DNA of 64,000 bases from Karstenula rhodostoma CBS 690.94 (lineage: Eukaryota; Ascomycota; Dothideomycetes; Pleosporales; Didymosphaeriaceae). Every line of letters begins with the position of its first letter. Position 1 is the first letter of the stretch. The notes beneath the pieces are model-generated. The model had not been told where the DNA came from. It worked only from the letters and a program-made list of their open reading frames with translations, and made no database searches. The stretch spans positions 454,057 through 518,056 of the forward strand of contig MU001502.1 in NCBI GenBank assembly GCA_010093485.1, in the 5' to 3' direction. Position numbers and translations under genes: made by a program. Of this stretch, positions 34,589-44,660 are shown piece by piece.

Positions 34589-34955
34589 CGCTATCTGGTC
34601 AGCTGGATCTGATTGAAGACGTGCATCCGTATACATGCTTACAAGAGTCGAAAATTCGATGCAATGCTATCGCCTCCCGGCGATCAAAGACATGCATCAT
34701 GCAGACCTTGGGGGAGATGAGGTGCCATTGCTATCGCACAGCGATCGAAGACATGCACCGTCATCACGCATAATATGAAAAGGATGACATGCTATCGCTG
34801 GCAACGCGGTCAAAGACATGAATCCGCACAGGCGCGCGCTATCGCTGGAAAGGCGGTTAAAGACGTGCATTCTGGTAATCTTTAATACGTAGACCGGGGG
34901 AGAGGGTGGCTTGCTATTTAGTTTGAAATAGCTGAATTGAAGACTTGCATCCGAC
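34589..34955 (+). repeat. Array of six degenerate hairpin-forming repeats
   Basis: Six copies of a ~40-bp core of the form GCTATCGC-n-GCGATCAAAGACATGCATCC begin at about 34590, 34666, 34730, 34791, 34838 and 34913, separated by unlike spacers (start-to-start 47-76 bp). In copies 2 to 5 the ATCGC and GCGAT/GCGGT arms can pair, with G-U wobbles replacing G-C or A-U while the stem is kept. Copies 1 and 6 are more diverged but still keep TTGAAGAC and TGCATCCG. It starts 27 bp after the erg24 stop, so it may lie in that 3' UTR. It matches no element known to me. Confidence 0.65.
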
Positions 34956-35174
34956 GCGCAGAAAACATGCCGCGCTGTGGCGAACACAACACGAAATAAC
35001 AGACGCATGAACCTAGAGAATTCGCTCAAGCATACCCCGTGACGTTCTTGCGCGCAGAAGGCATACCTCTTCCGCTCCGACGCATCACCACACTCCGCCG
35101 TAATCACCCAATCGTAGGAACCAAGGACAGCAAGCAAAAACAATCACCTGATCATATCACGCTCGTCTCCTCCC

Positions 35175-35510
35175 CTACACCCCCTTCCCACCCCGACTCT
35201 GCACCTCCCCAACACGAGTCTCCTCTCCCTCCTTCCTCTTATTCATCTCCTCCACCCTCCGCTGCCACAGCGGCACCGGCGCCAGCACCGGCGCATCCTC
35301 ACGCGTCCAGTAGGTAGTATTCGGCGCCCACTTATCGCCCAACGCACTCGCCAGCTCGTCCATGGGCTTGTCCGCGGCGTGGCCGACGCGGGATTCGGAG
35401 AGTTGCTCGGTCAGCTCTGAGATGCTTGGTGTGGGGGCGGTGTAGCGGCCGAGTTGGGCGGTGGGGCTAACATTGGGTTTGGTGGATGTTGCGGGCATTG
35501 AGGGGGTCAT
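35175..35510 (-). CDS. Small hypothetical protein, 111 aa
   Basis: An intronless frame from ATG 35510. The middle is conserved in character: PTPSISELTEQLSESRVG, then DKPMDELASALGDKWAP and PLWQRRVEEMNKRK, consistent with short amphipathic helices. N- and C-terminal ends are low-complexity. No family recognised; the balanced composition and helix-forming middle favour a real gene over chance. Confidence 0.5.
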   Translation of the reverse strand: MTPSMPATSTKPNVSPTAQLGRYTAPTPSISELTEQLSESRVGHAADKPMDELASALGDKWAPNTTYWTREDAPVLAPVPLWQRRVEEMNKRKEGEETRVGEVQSRGGKGV

Positions 35511-36511
35511 GTTTGGCGACGTCTCGGAGTTGGGTGTGTGAGTTTTGGGTGAGGTTAGTAGGGTTAATATGCTGCAGTCGTGCCTGGGTGGGGTGTGCGC
35601 GCTGGGTTGAGCTGGCGGAGATGGTGGGTGGAGGTAAAGGTAGTGGTGGAGGGGCGAAGACGGCGCAAGATAAGATAAGATATATGGTTTAGTGAAGGTT
35701 TATATGACGAGCGGGCTCGTGCGGGAAGTATGGGTGAAGTGAAATTTTGGGGGTATGGGGTTTTGGTGGGTTTACTTTTCAATGCGGTGTATAGGTGCCA
35801 CGAGGTCGATCGTTCGCAGTGTCGCGGCATTGGCAACGCCTTGGGTTTAGTCGTGAGGGAGTGTTGGATTGCGCTCTGGGAACCGCCTCCCTCTGCTCAC
35901 CACGCGATTGCTTCGTACGTGGCGGCAATGATGGGGTGGATTGAGTTTGAACATGCTCTACGCAAGTATAGACAAGCCGCCTCGAACGTTTGTATAAAGT
36001 CTCAAAAGCATGTTGGAATCCGCTTGTGAAGGGATCTCCTACCTGCTCGCGTATATATCTTCTACGACTCAACTGCACCCTTCGCTGGCTAGACTGGATG
36101 TATTTAGCGGCTGATGATACCGGATGTATGGAACGCGAGGCCAGTGGGTCTTTAAGGGTGACTGCGGTATCTTCGCTCGGGTCGAGGTAGTCTTGCAGTT
36201 GAGGCCTCCGAGCTGCAGTGAAAGAACAAGTCACACTGCACCACCGTGGCGCGTTCAGAACCCATGAGGCCTTATCCCTGGTGTCCCTGTACATAGCCCA
36301 GCAAAACCTTCATCAACACCACCCGAAGCCCTTCGAGCATTCTTACTCATCACCCAACTCTTGCTTGAAACTTGGCCTACTCGACCTGTCAGGCTAGCAA
36401 CCTCAGCACGACCTTCCAGCCCACTATATAACCATCTCATATCTTTATCCAGGATTCAACATCCAGTAAGCATAGCAGTCCTTCGTTCGTCAATTTCAGC
36501 TAACATAGAAG
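35511..36511. other. Intergenic region without supported genes
   Basis: About 1 kb between divergent genes. A 171-codon minus-strand frame (35779-36294) was considered but shows no domain and is rich in R, S and T; it is not called. Sequence just before 36512 is pyrimidine-rich, as expected for a leader. Confidence 0.4.
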
Positions 36512-37777
36512 ATGGCGCTTCGTGGTCATGGCTTGCCACGCTCACGAGCGATGACCTTCAACATGCTTACCGACCCCGAGCTATCTCGTCGCTCGACTGT
36601 GCCGGGGCCTTCCAATAGTCACCGCAACTCACGTCGATGGAACGGTCGCCGATCCTCACACGCCTCCAGTCTAACTCTTCGCCAGCCCGAATCGCCGCGA
36701 GACGTGTCTCGAGACACCACCTGGCAGACGGTCTCGTGGTTCAGTGAGCCACTCTTTGAGCTTCCTTTGTTCGACTTAGACTTCGAGGACTGGTGCAAGA
36801 AGATCCTAGAGTATGTTGACCGAGAGGATCTGGAGATTGCATCTGCCTCCGAGGATATTCAAGGTAATCAGAGCCGGGAGATGAGTTGGATAACGGACAC
36901 TGCAAGCTCTCTACCGCACCTCGATAGCTTGCATTGGCAACAGGAACAGTGTCCAACCCGATCACCGTCACTCGGTGGGAGAGGCATCAAGCAACAGCGG
37001 CGGAATGCGATCGTCTTCGGGCTACTCCAAGCCTCTCTGGCAAATCCGAGGGCATCTTCCGCCGGGGACACGCATGAAGCTACGACCCCGTCTAGCTCTT
37101 TGACGGGCAACCTTCATCTACCGTCCGGCTACACCTTGATCTCAGGAATATCCGGAGGTTATCGCCAGAGCCCAGAAGCTCTCGGAAGTGGACGAAACCC
37201 GCCGCATCACCACTCTGAGACACTTAGAGTCCTTGAAGGTAACGGACCTTTTGTACTCGACGCCAGGGACATCAGCCGCTCCCAGTTCCGGGGTATGCAG
37301 AGCGACTCCGATGATACGATCACATTGGGGAGCTCCTATCAGCTGCAGTCGATGCTTCGCCGAGACGCGGTTGACGGAAGTCCAGTAGAGGAACAGGGCG
37401 ACCCTTGGACATCGGGAGTCTTCAACCAGTTGGGAGACGAAATCGTGTCTTCCCTTCGTAATATGGATGGTGCAGCCGCCCGGGATTTAATGGAAGAACA
37501 ACCCTCGCCTGACGAGGTGGAGGATGATATTTTCTCGTTACTTGACGAAATGGGGGCCCTCGGAAGTAACAACCGTGGAGAGGAACAAGAGAACCGCGCC
37601 TCGCCTGGAGACGCTCAACCTGAGCCCAGGAGAGAGAGTGTCGACTCGGAAGACCGATCTTCGCCAGCAGGAAGCCCGCTGCCATCGCTGCCGATCATAG
37701 TTCCCGCGAGTACAGGAAGCAAGAAGGGGCGCTTTGGAAGGCTTGGACGTTGGTGGAAGCGAGTCGTTACCCGTTAG
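36512..37777 (+). CDS. Hypothetical disordered protein with basic W-rich C-terminus, 421 aa
   Basis: One exon. Residues 1-65 are R/S-rich; a short folded-looking segment follows (WFSEPLFELPLFDLDFEDWC, about 73-92); most of the rest is low-complexity S, D, E and G. An acidic stretch (DEVEDDIFSLLDEMGALG) precedes the tail GRFGRLGRWWKRVVTR. The same spacing of G, R and W occurs at the end of the hypothetical protein at 48.2 kb. Not recognised; no membrane or catalytic motif is visible. Confidence 0.65.
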   Translation: MALRGHGLPRSRAMTFNMLTDPELSRRSTVPGPSNSHRNSRRWNGRRSSHASSLTLRQPESPRDVSRDTTWQTVSWFSEPLFELPLFDLDFEDWCKKILEYVDREDLEIASASEDIQGNQSREMSWITDTASSLPHLDSLHWQQEQCPTRSPSLGGRGIKQQRRNAIVFGLLQASLANPRASSAGDTHEATTPSSSLTGNLHLPSGYTLISGISGGYRQSPEALGSGRNPPHHHSETLRVLEGNGPFVLDARDISRSQFRGMQSDSDDTITLGSSYQLQSMLRRDAVDGSPVEEQGDPWTSGVFNQLGDEIVSSLRNMDGAAARDLMEEQPSPDEVEDDIFSLLDEMGALGSNNRGEEQENRASPGDAQPEPRRESVDSEDRSSPAGSPLPSLPIIVPASTGSKKGRFGRLGRWWKRVVTR

Positions 37778-38946
37778 GGAGCTACGACTGTTGGAATCGG
37801 TGGGCGTGCAAGTAGCTGAAACTGTGCGATAGAGATGGGAGCAAGATCTAGGTAGAAATTGTATTCTTTGGTACTGTTTGCAAAAAAAAAAGGGGCACAT
37901 TCGGTACAGGCAGCTATTCGAGATGGCGGGGTCATGGTGGCGGAAAGAGCGCCTCGGCCCAAGAATTTCACCATGTTTGCCTTGTCAGTCACTAGCGTAC
38001 CTTTCCGGAGTCTCTCCCTCGCCTCTCAACAGTTGCTGCTGAAATGAGTGCTGAGAACTATCATCCTACACTTAATCAATAGCATAGCAGGTTGTTAATT
38101 TGTAGTGATTGTTTCTATACCGCACTTACTTTTAGATTTTCGACTGGCGTGCAATAAAAGAGTGCATTTTCCTATCTCATGTCACTGGACTCCGGGGCTG
38201 CAGTGCAAGCACGTGAGGCGTCAGGTGCCCGCTCAATCCATGCTTAAAGCCGCAGTCTATTTATGGAAAGCACCTCTTCACGTGTTTTCCACCTTGTTGA
38301 CGCGGCAGACTGGAAAACCATCCATCGCTTCAGATTGCATATGTGACTCATACTTTACTGCCGGGCGCCTAGACGTCAGCAACCTCATAATGTAGGTGTG
38401 TATGCAAAGTCGACGAGGATGGCGTGAACTAATACAAAAGACAGTGCCGCACGATCATATGTGTTACGGTTCTTAATAGACCACGCAGGCTTTCTCGCGA
38501 CTTCGCCCAAGTATTTGTCACCAATGCAGTGCACAGGTGAATACACGTGCACGTGATGGGGTCTTGGCACTCCATGCGTTCACCCGTCAGTGCCTGCCCG
38601 ATTTGTTGCCAAGTATCGCGCGCGCACAACACTTTGATCACCTTCACTTTCATGGCCCACCAACCACTTCGACTGTTTTCACAACAAGCGGCCCTCTAAC
38701 CAATATTTCTTCGCTAGTCTTTTCGCACCCATAACACACATATAAAAAAGCTCGCCGCACAATCAATTTGTGGGCTAACACACGACGCATCCACCTGACG
38801 CTCAACGACGTTGAGCCGCAGTCACAGCCGCAAACGCACGGATCAAAACAAAAGGCATAGTACTTGTCTTTGGAGTCAAATTCGCCCCGAAACATCGCTT
38901 TCCCTTTCCTGCATCCCTCATCTCACGCTCTCAACCGAGCGCCAGG
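37778..38946. other. Intergenic region
   Basis: About 1.2 kb. An A-tract lies near 37882-37892 on the 3' side of the previous gene. A candidate TATA box for the next gene is at 38741. No gene is supported. Confidence 0.45.
38741..38748 (+). promoter_or_regulatory. Candidate TATA box of the gene at 38947
   Basis: TATAAAAA about 200 bp before the ATG, followed by a pyrimidine-rich leader (ctttccctttcctgc). Confidence 0.45.
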
Positions 38947-40377
38947 ATGACAACATACTTCTACCGCAACCCGGATGGTTCCGAGTACAGCCATGTGCTC
39001 CCCAATGTTGCCCCAGTCTATTTTGCAACTGCGTTAGTTCCTGGTTCCGGTTTGGGACCTCATTGGCAGAGCATGGTTGCTCAGCCGACCACATCCTACA
39101 TCACGCCCTACGATAACCCGGATGTGGACATGACAGCTGGCGATGACGAGTGGCACGAGACGGACGACGACTACTATTCGGATTTCACCGACAACCCCCC
39201 AGGTACCGGCTATGTTGGCAACATCTTCTCTGGCAGCGCGTCATATGGCATTATGGGCACCTATCTGCCGATGGCTACTCATAATTTCCGGAAAAACTTC
39301 AGATACCCCGATCCTGACCTGATCCGCCGTTACCACACCTTGCACTCGCTGCTACCTTACCTTCAGCCTGCGCGATTGGAGGGTTCCGTATATGGGCCGA
39401 AGCTCGATATCGTGGAGGAAGGCACGGGCCACAAGTTCGCCACAGCTGTGTCAAAGAAGATGTTGGTCCTGTTCTGCGGTCGCAATGCTATCAATCGCTT
39501 TCTACGAACGTTGAAGCGAGAGGACAACGAGAACTGGCAAGGTGGTCCCATTGTCCAACAGCTGAGATTCCCTCGCAACTACACAAACCACGTTGGCATA
39601 AAGATTTTAATTTCGTGGATGCATCGCGCCTGTGTGATGCCCAAGAACGCTATGAAGCCGATCCGTATCCCGAAGAATACATTCGCTGCCTTGTCCTTGT
39701 CGCGAGCTCTTACGGCGTTTGGTCTCCATAGTGACGCCAATCGCGTGGACCAAGCCATCGCAAACATCCATTTCCAGCGTAAGTGGGACTTCGACAACAT
39801 AGTCTCCATCTGGAATTGCCTACCCAAGGATAGCAAGTACGTCTACCGTATGATCGAGGAACTACGGAAGCAGCTGTGCCAGTACGAGAGTGGAGATACG
39901 GAGGCGCTTGCCGACGCAGAAAAGGTGCTGGGATTCTTGGAGCAGCACCCGGAGCTCATGGCTCGCATCCAGGACAAAGAATACAACGATCGCCAAGAGC
40001 TTCGGCCATTCTATGGAACAGAGTGGTGCGAGAGGGCCGCATTTCGGACGCAACAAATGATGGCAAGCTCGGTGGACATCAAAGACGACGAAGCGTCTAC
40101 GTCCGGAGAGTGCAATCACGACATCACAGTGCCCAAACCGCGAAGTGAAAATCATCGGTCCGAACGTCAACACAATGATGAGACGCAAGGTCCTATCCAG
40201 TCCCGGAAGCATACCGTGACGTTGAACGATCGGGAGCCAAAGACAACCCCGACAGCTTGGCCTCGGTTCGAGAAACCCATCGTGCTCAAGGTCGTGGAGG
40301 CGCGAGAGAAGGATCAGGGCCACTCTAGTGGCAGAACGGACTCAGTACATGGTAGCTACGACAAGTTTCTGCATTGA
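38947..40377 (+). CDS. Hypothetical protein, possibly BTB-like, 476 aa
   Basis: One exon. After an N-terminal acidic stretch (DDEWHETDDDYYSD), a region from about residue 165 (KKMLVLFCGRNAINRFLR) through QLRFPRNYTNHVGIKILISW to LSRALTAFGLHSDANRVDQA resembles in layout the BTB-fold proteins common in these fungi: a hydrophobic strand, a helical turn, a short linker, then helices. The resemblance is weak and inferred. A coiled segment follows (EALADAEKVLGFLEQHPELM), and the last 110 residues are charged and disordered. Start is supported by the TATA box and pyrimidine-rich leader upstream. Confidence 0.65.
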   Translation: MTTYFYRNPDGSEYSHVLPNVAPVYFATALVPGSGLGPHWQSMVAQPTTSYITPYDNPDVDMTAGDDEWHETDDDYYSDFTDNPPGTGYVGNIFSGSASYGIMGTYLPMATHNFRKNFRYPDPDLIRRYHTLHSLLPYLQPARLEGSVYGPKLDIVEEGTGHKFATAVSKKMLVLFCGRNAINRFLRTLKREDNENWQGGPIVQQLRFPRNYTNHVGIKILISWMHRACVMPKNAMKPIRIPKNTFAALSLSRALTAFGLHSDANRVDQAIANIHFQRKWDFDNIVSIWNCLPKDSKYVYRMIEELRKQLCQYESGDTEALADAEKVLGFLEQHPELMARIQDKEYNDRQELRPFYGTEWCERAAFRTQQMMASSVDIKDDEASTSGECNHDITVPKPRSENHRSERQHNDETQGPIQSRKHTVTLNDREPKTTPTAWPRFEKPIVLKVVEAREKDQGHSSGRTDSVHGSYDKFLH

Positions 40378-40835
40378 TGACATCCTAAATCCAGGAGGAA
40401 GATGTTGCTTATCACGGGTCAAGGAACTCGTGTCTGTGAACATGACTTGGGTGCAACAGAAAGGGTCGGTGGTTACAGTAGCCATTCGAAGCTCTGCTAA
40501 GTTTCGCTGCGTTAAGTTCTGTCGTGCTTTGACCTGTTCACATGATTGGATCTTGCAAAACCCTATATAAGCCTTCTATTCGCGCTGGATAGAAGTGTTC
40601 ACTTTTAGCCAGATTTCTACAACAGATCTTAAATCTGGTCCGGGTGTACAAGGTCGTGATGGACAGCAATGCGTTTGGTATCACTGATGGAAGAGCGTCA
40701 AGTCGTCTGCACTGCCTCCAGGTCTTCAACAAATCAAGGCTTGGAAACAATGAACTACGAAGATATAGAGCGTTTTTGAGTCCAATTTGGTGTCCTATAA
40801 GGTCCATTCAGGGAAGGTAATCATCTGCCCAAAGC
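40378..40835. other. Convergent intergenic region
   Basis: Holds the 3' ends of the flanking genes. A TATATAAG at about 40563 faces no downstream gene on the plus strand and is probably chance. Confidence 0.4.
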
Positions 40836-41736
40836 CTATTCATAGTTAGTGAAGTGCATTTCTCTCGGGTCGTACGGATACTCGCTTACCTTGTCAACAA
40901 TCGCTTGCCCTGACATCACCATGTTTGCTGCTGCACTCTTCAAAGTACCGCCCACCAGCATGAACGTCGCAGCCTCCACTTTCAAGCCTTTCAAATCCAG
41001 GAACTTCTGAGCATTAAAGCCCCATCGATCCTTCAAATCCTGTACATCCTCCTTCTGCGCGCCCTGGAACGCAGCTCTGTAGTGCTCTTGCAGTTTCTGC
41101 AGATCTTCTGCCGTAACGGAGATCGGTTCTGAGCTATCCGAAGATGGACGGGCGAGGATAAATATATAGCGATGAGGCCTGGGCGAAACGTAGTTGGGTA
41201 GCGGCGCGGGACCGACGTATGGGGAGATGTTGGGAGAGCTGGAAAGGATCAAGAGCGCGCCATCTTCTTTTACGGAAATGTTGGTTGAGAGCCAGTGGCG
41301 CACTTGGCCAAAATTCTGGTCATTGGTTTCCATGAGATCCTGTGGGATCTGTCAGCATCCGGATAGAGGGAGAGATTTGTACCCAGCCGACGTGCTTGAT
41401 ATGTCACATGACAAATCATCAGCGTTGGAACCGTCGCACAATGCTTACCGGATCAACGAGTAGTAGCACATAGTCGCTGCGCTCTTCCTTAGGCTGTGTT
41501 TGTGGATTAGTCCAGAGCTACTGTTTTCGAAGAGCACATGACATGGAACATACTGCAGGGCTCAGGAAGATCTTGGGTTCATCCTGTGTCTCCTCGCGTC
41601 CAAGTTCTTGTCCAGGGGCATCGAGTGTCGCATTTCGAAACTTGATTTTCAAGTCATAGGCAAGCTGCGTTCCCTCGGGCAATACATCCCCGATAACATT
41701 GTGCTTGAGCAAGATTTGTTGCTGGTCTTGAGACAT
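40836..41736 (-). CDS. Phosphatidylethanolamine-binding protein (PEBP) family protein, 243 aa
   Basis: Exons are 41736-41554, 41493-41449 and 41339-40836 (244 codons; introns 60 and 109 bp). Features of the PEBP fold are the N-terminal HNVIGDVLPEGTQLAYDLKIKF, the ligand-site segment YVLLLVDPDLMETND (equivalent of the D-P-D motif) and VRHWLSTNI (the H-W pair), then PHRYIFILARP, matching the second conserved block. PEBP proteins bind phospholipids or inhibit kinases and carboxypeptidases. No signal peptide is seen. A short second exon of 15 codons is supported by phase and by restoring the DPD motif. Confidence 0.85.
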
Positions 41737-42900
41737 GTCGGCCGGTCGTGACGATACTTAGGTGAAAAAGGTGAAACTGGTGTAAAGAGGTTCTTATTGT
41801 TGTCGATCCGACTAGGCCTAAGATATACATGGTGTACTTGGGAACAAGGATGATTGTGGTGACGTTTCGATGACGGTCTACCGTAAAGAGATCGTTGACA
41901 AGGATCTAGACGGCAACAGCGGCCGGTGCAGTGGCAGGCACCTTCACCGAGACTCGGAATCATCGCATCCAGTAAGACAAACTTCGAGTGTGGAACTCCC
42001 TGCTGTATTCCACAACTTGATCCATTGCCACGATCAGCCTGCCAATAGCCAATTTTGCGCTAGTACCTAGAAAGGAAATCGGCTAGCTCGTGTAGCTAGG
42101 GCGTGCCTTCTGTTGGTTCGTTGGGTCATTAAATACGTCGACTCGCGATTCCTCCGAGGAGGCAGACATCAGGCCACTATGAAGAAATGTTAATATCGTC
42201 GAGGAGAACCACAGCGCTTACGTTATGGGGTGCCACAGTATTGACCCAACGGCCCATGCCGATGTCACGTGAGAATGAGCCGAAAACATGCTCAGAACGA
42301 TGCGAGATACCAGTCATGTTGATTGATCATTGGGGCAGTATAATTCCGTATTCTGGAAGAAGTTCCGCCGATCTGGACAGCAGAGAATATAACTAAAGAC
42401 AGAAAATTGTGACTCATCCATAGGCTGAAATAAGGCCTTTCTCAGAAGTGCAATAGATCTACCGAATGAAACATGTGATTGATTATAAAATGTCCGAGTA
42501 ACAAGAAATGAATAAACTGTGTATTTTCACATATCTGCAGGTCTAAGATGACTGCGATTTAAGTCAGACAGACTTGATGGTGTTGCCGGTCGCTTGACAC
42601 AGGCAAAAACGCATACGCCAATTGAATTATGAAAAGTAACACAATTCGGTTATCAACCTTGGTCACCGACCATCAACTTAAAATTCCTGGCTCACATATT
42701 TATGAAGTAAAATTACACCTAATTCTAGGGCACCTGCGCATCGTCTGGTTGCCCGTGCTTGCGAACCTTTTCGCCGCCCGCATATAAACTCGACTCTGCC
42801 GCCCTGCCAGCTCTTACCCAACCCACGACCACTTCGATTGTCTCTGGCTCTTTTGCCGCGAATCCACGCAAGCAGGTGGCCTGTATCCTCTTCAGGAATT
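41737..42900. other. Divergent intergenic region, partly AT-rich
   Basis: About 1.2 kb; the part from 42400 to 42720 is AT-rich. A TATAAA lies at 42783-42788 before the rightward gene. No gene is supported. Confidence 0.45.
42783..42788 (+). promoter_or_regulatory. Candidate TATA box of the gene at 42901
   Basis: TATAAA 113 bp before the ATG. Confidence 0.45.
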
Positions 42901-44442
42901 ATGGCACAAGATCGTCCTCGCACCCATGATCGAGGCGCCCAACACATGCAGGTCTCCAAAGATGCCCCAATCGAACAGCTTACTAAACTACGAAGTGACT
43001 TCCCGTTGGGCGCCCAGCGTCATGGTCGCTTCATAGAGCACATCGACGAGAGTTATCCTCAGCCCGAGTCACGCTGGACCGCGCCGGTTATAGACGAGAA
43101 GTTAGACGAGGTAATCAGCAGTATGCCAGATGGCTTGACCGAACAACGACACATAACTCCCAAGATTCTGCCATTTACCGCGAACGCACACAACTGGAAC
43201 GACATCCCCGATGAAATGCTTAACCCGCCATCGCGAGGAACGAAAGCGCAGAGCAAGGCGGAGGCAATCCAGCGACGAAAGTCTCGAAAGCGAAAGGCCG
43301 CGAACAGGCAGAAGAAGATGCCTGGGAGGTTTCAAGGCTCCCCCGAGAACAGGGACCTCAACTCCGTGGGTTATATCCCGGCGGCGCAAGTGGTAAGTAA
43401 TCCCAATGCCAAACATCACTCGGAAGTCACGCGATTTAACAGCAAATAGTTGGATACGCTTGAGAAGCTAACACTCTACTGCGTTGCGAAGAGTAACCCT
43501 GATCCCCACCTCCAGAAGTTCAAGCTGAAGCGAAGTATCGGCGCAGGCAGCAACCCTCAGGCCCATGTCACCGATCCAAACGTCGAAGGGGTCGCTACCC
43601 GTATGCCTGACGCTGTAGAGGGCTATGACCAGGATGAGGACGAATATGAGTGGAGTGAAAACTCTGATATCGAGGACATCGAGTTTGACGATATCATGAG
43701 ATCTTCTCGCGCTACTTCCGAACACAGCCCTCGCCTTGGAAATGATGCGAAAATTTCCTCGATGCACAAGACAACGAATGCTGGGATCAATGGTGGCAAC
43801 TTCGGTGCAAAGACCGAGCACGACAGTACGAAGATCGATGAAGCTGTTCCTAGCGCCTACACTCATCCCAATACGGATGATGAGTTTGTCGAATACAACT
43901 ATCTCCAGGCGAAGGCAGCGGCAGGCGAGCCCACGATCCTCCCGAAGGACATGCTCGAGAAACTACGAGCAAAAGTCAAAGCGGACGAAGAGCGGCGCCG
44001 TGAGCAGGATCCGCAATACCAGCACAAACTCATAATGGCAAAGGTCAATGCAGCCCAGGCCCAACGCGAGGCTGACATACCGCACGAGGCTCTCTACCCT
44101 GAATCTGCTAGTGGAGAGAAATGCCACCTTGAGACGGAGAATTGGGATCTTCTTGACGATTTTGAGGTGAAGGCGCAGGCAGATGAGGAGGATGAGCTAG
44201 GACCGGGAATCATTTCACAGTCGAAAGGCGAGATGGAGGGAGATGTGATTGCTCCGTCAGGGTCTGATAAGGATGCTCAGAGCGTGTCCAAAGACAGCAC
44301 AGGCAAACTCAGGACGATCTATGGTTGGGCTTCCAAAGCCGGAAACGTGTTCACTTCCAAGAAAGGACCCAAAGATCCTCAGAAAAATGGCTGGACGCTC
44401 GCTGACATCCTCGAGGAGGACGAGCGACGGGCTAAGCATTGA
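42901..44442 (+). CDS. Hypothetical protein with basic helix and acidic middle, 494 aa
   Basis: Exons are 42901-43392 and 43450-44442, joined across a 57-bp intron (GTAAGT...ATAG) in phase (AAQV|LDTLEKL). A highly basic stretch (about residues 119-145, RRKSRKRKAANRQKK) could be a nuclear signal. An acidic run follows (DQDEDEYEWSENSDIED, about 223-239), then a coiled, charged region (KLRAKVKADEERRREQDPQY). The C-terminus reads GWTLADILEEDERRAKH. The family is not recognised; nuclear location is inferred from composition only. Confidence 0.7.
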
Positions 44443-44660
44443 GCTAGAGTGTGCCCTCAGGATTATTCCGCACGGTGTTACTGGTCATTGGCAAAGTGAG
44501 CATGATCTCAGTGTGGCCACTTCGCACTGAGAAGGATTGTTTTGATCACGTTTGTTTATCGACTTGCATGCAACAGGAGATGTAGAACATGATTCCAAGG
44601 TCGGTCAGTTAGATTACTATTAAACTTTCACTGCGAAACAACTAAATAAATGAGCCGTGA
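44443..44660. other. Short convergent intergenic region
   Basis: Separates two converging stop codons; nothing recognised. Confidence 0.4.

Noticed and set aside
34589..34955. CRISPR-like array (repeats with unlike spacers)
   Set aside because: Repeat units are degenerate, spacing is irregular (47-76 bp), no cas genes are present and the host is a fungus.
35779..36294. 171-codon minus-strand frame as a gene
   Set aside because: R/S/T-rich, no ordered segment or family; low support compared with neighbouring calls.
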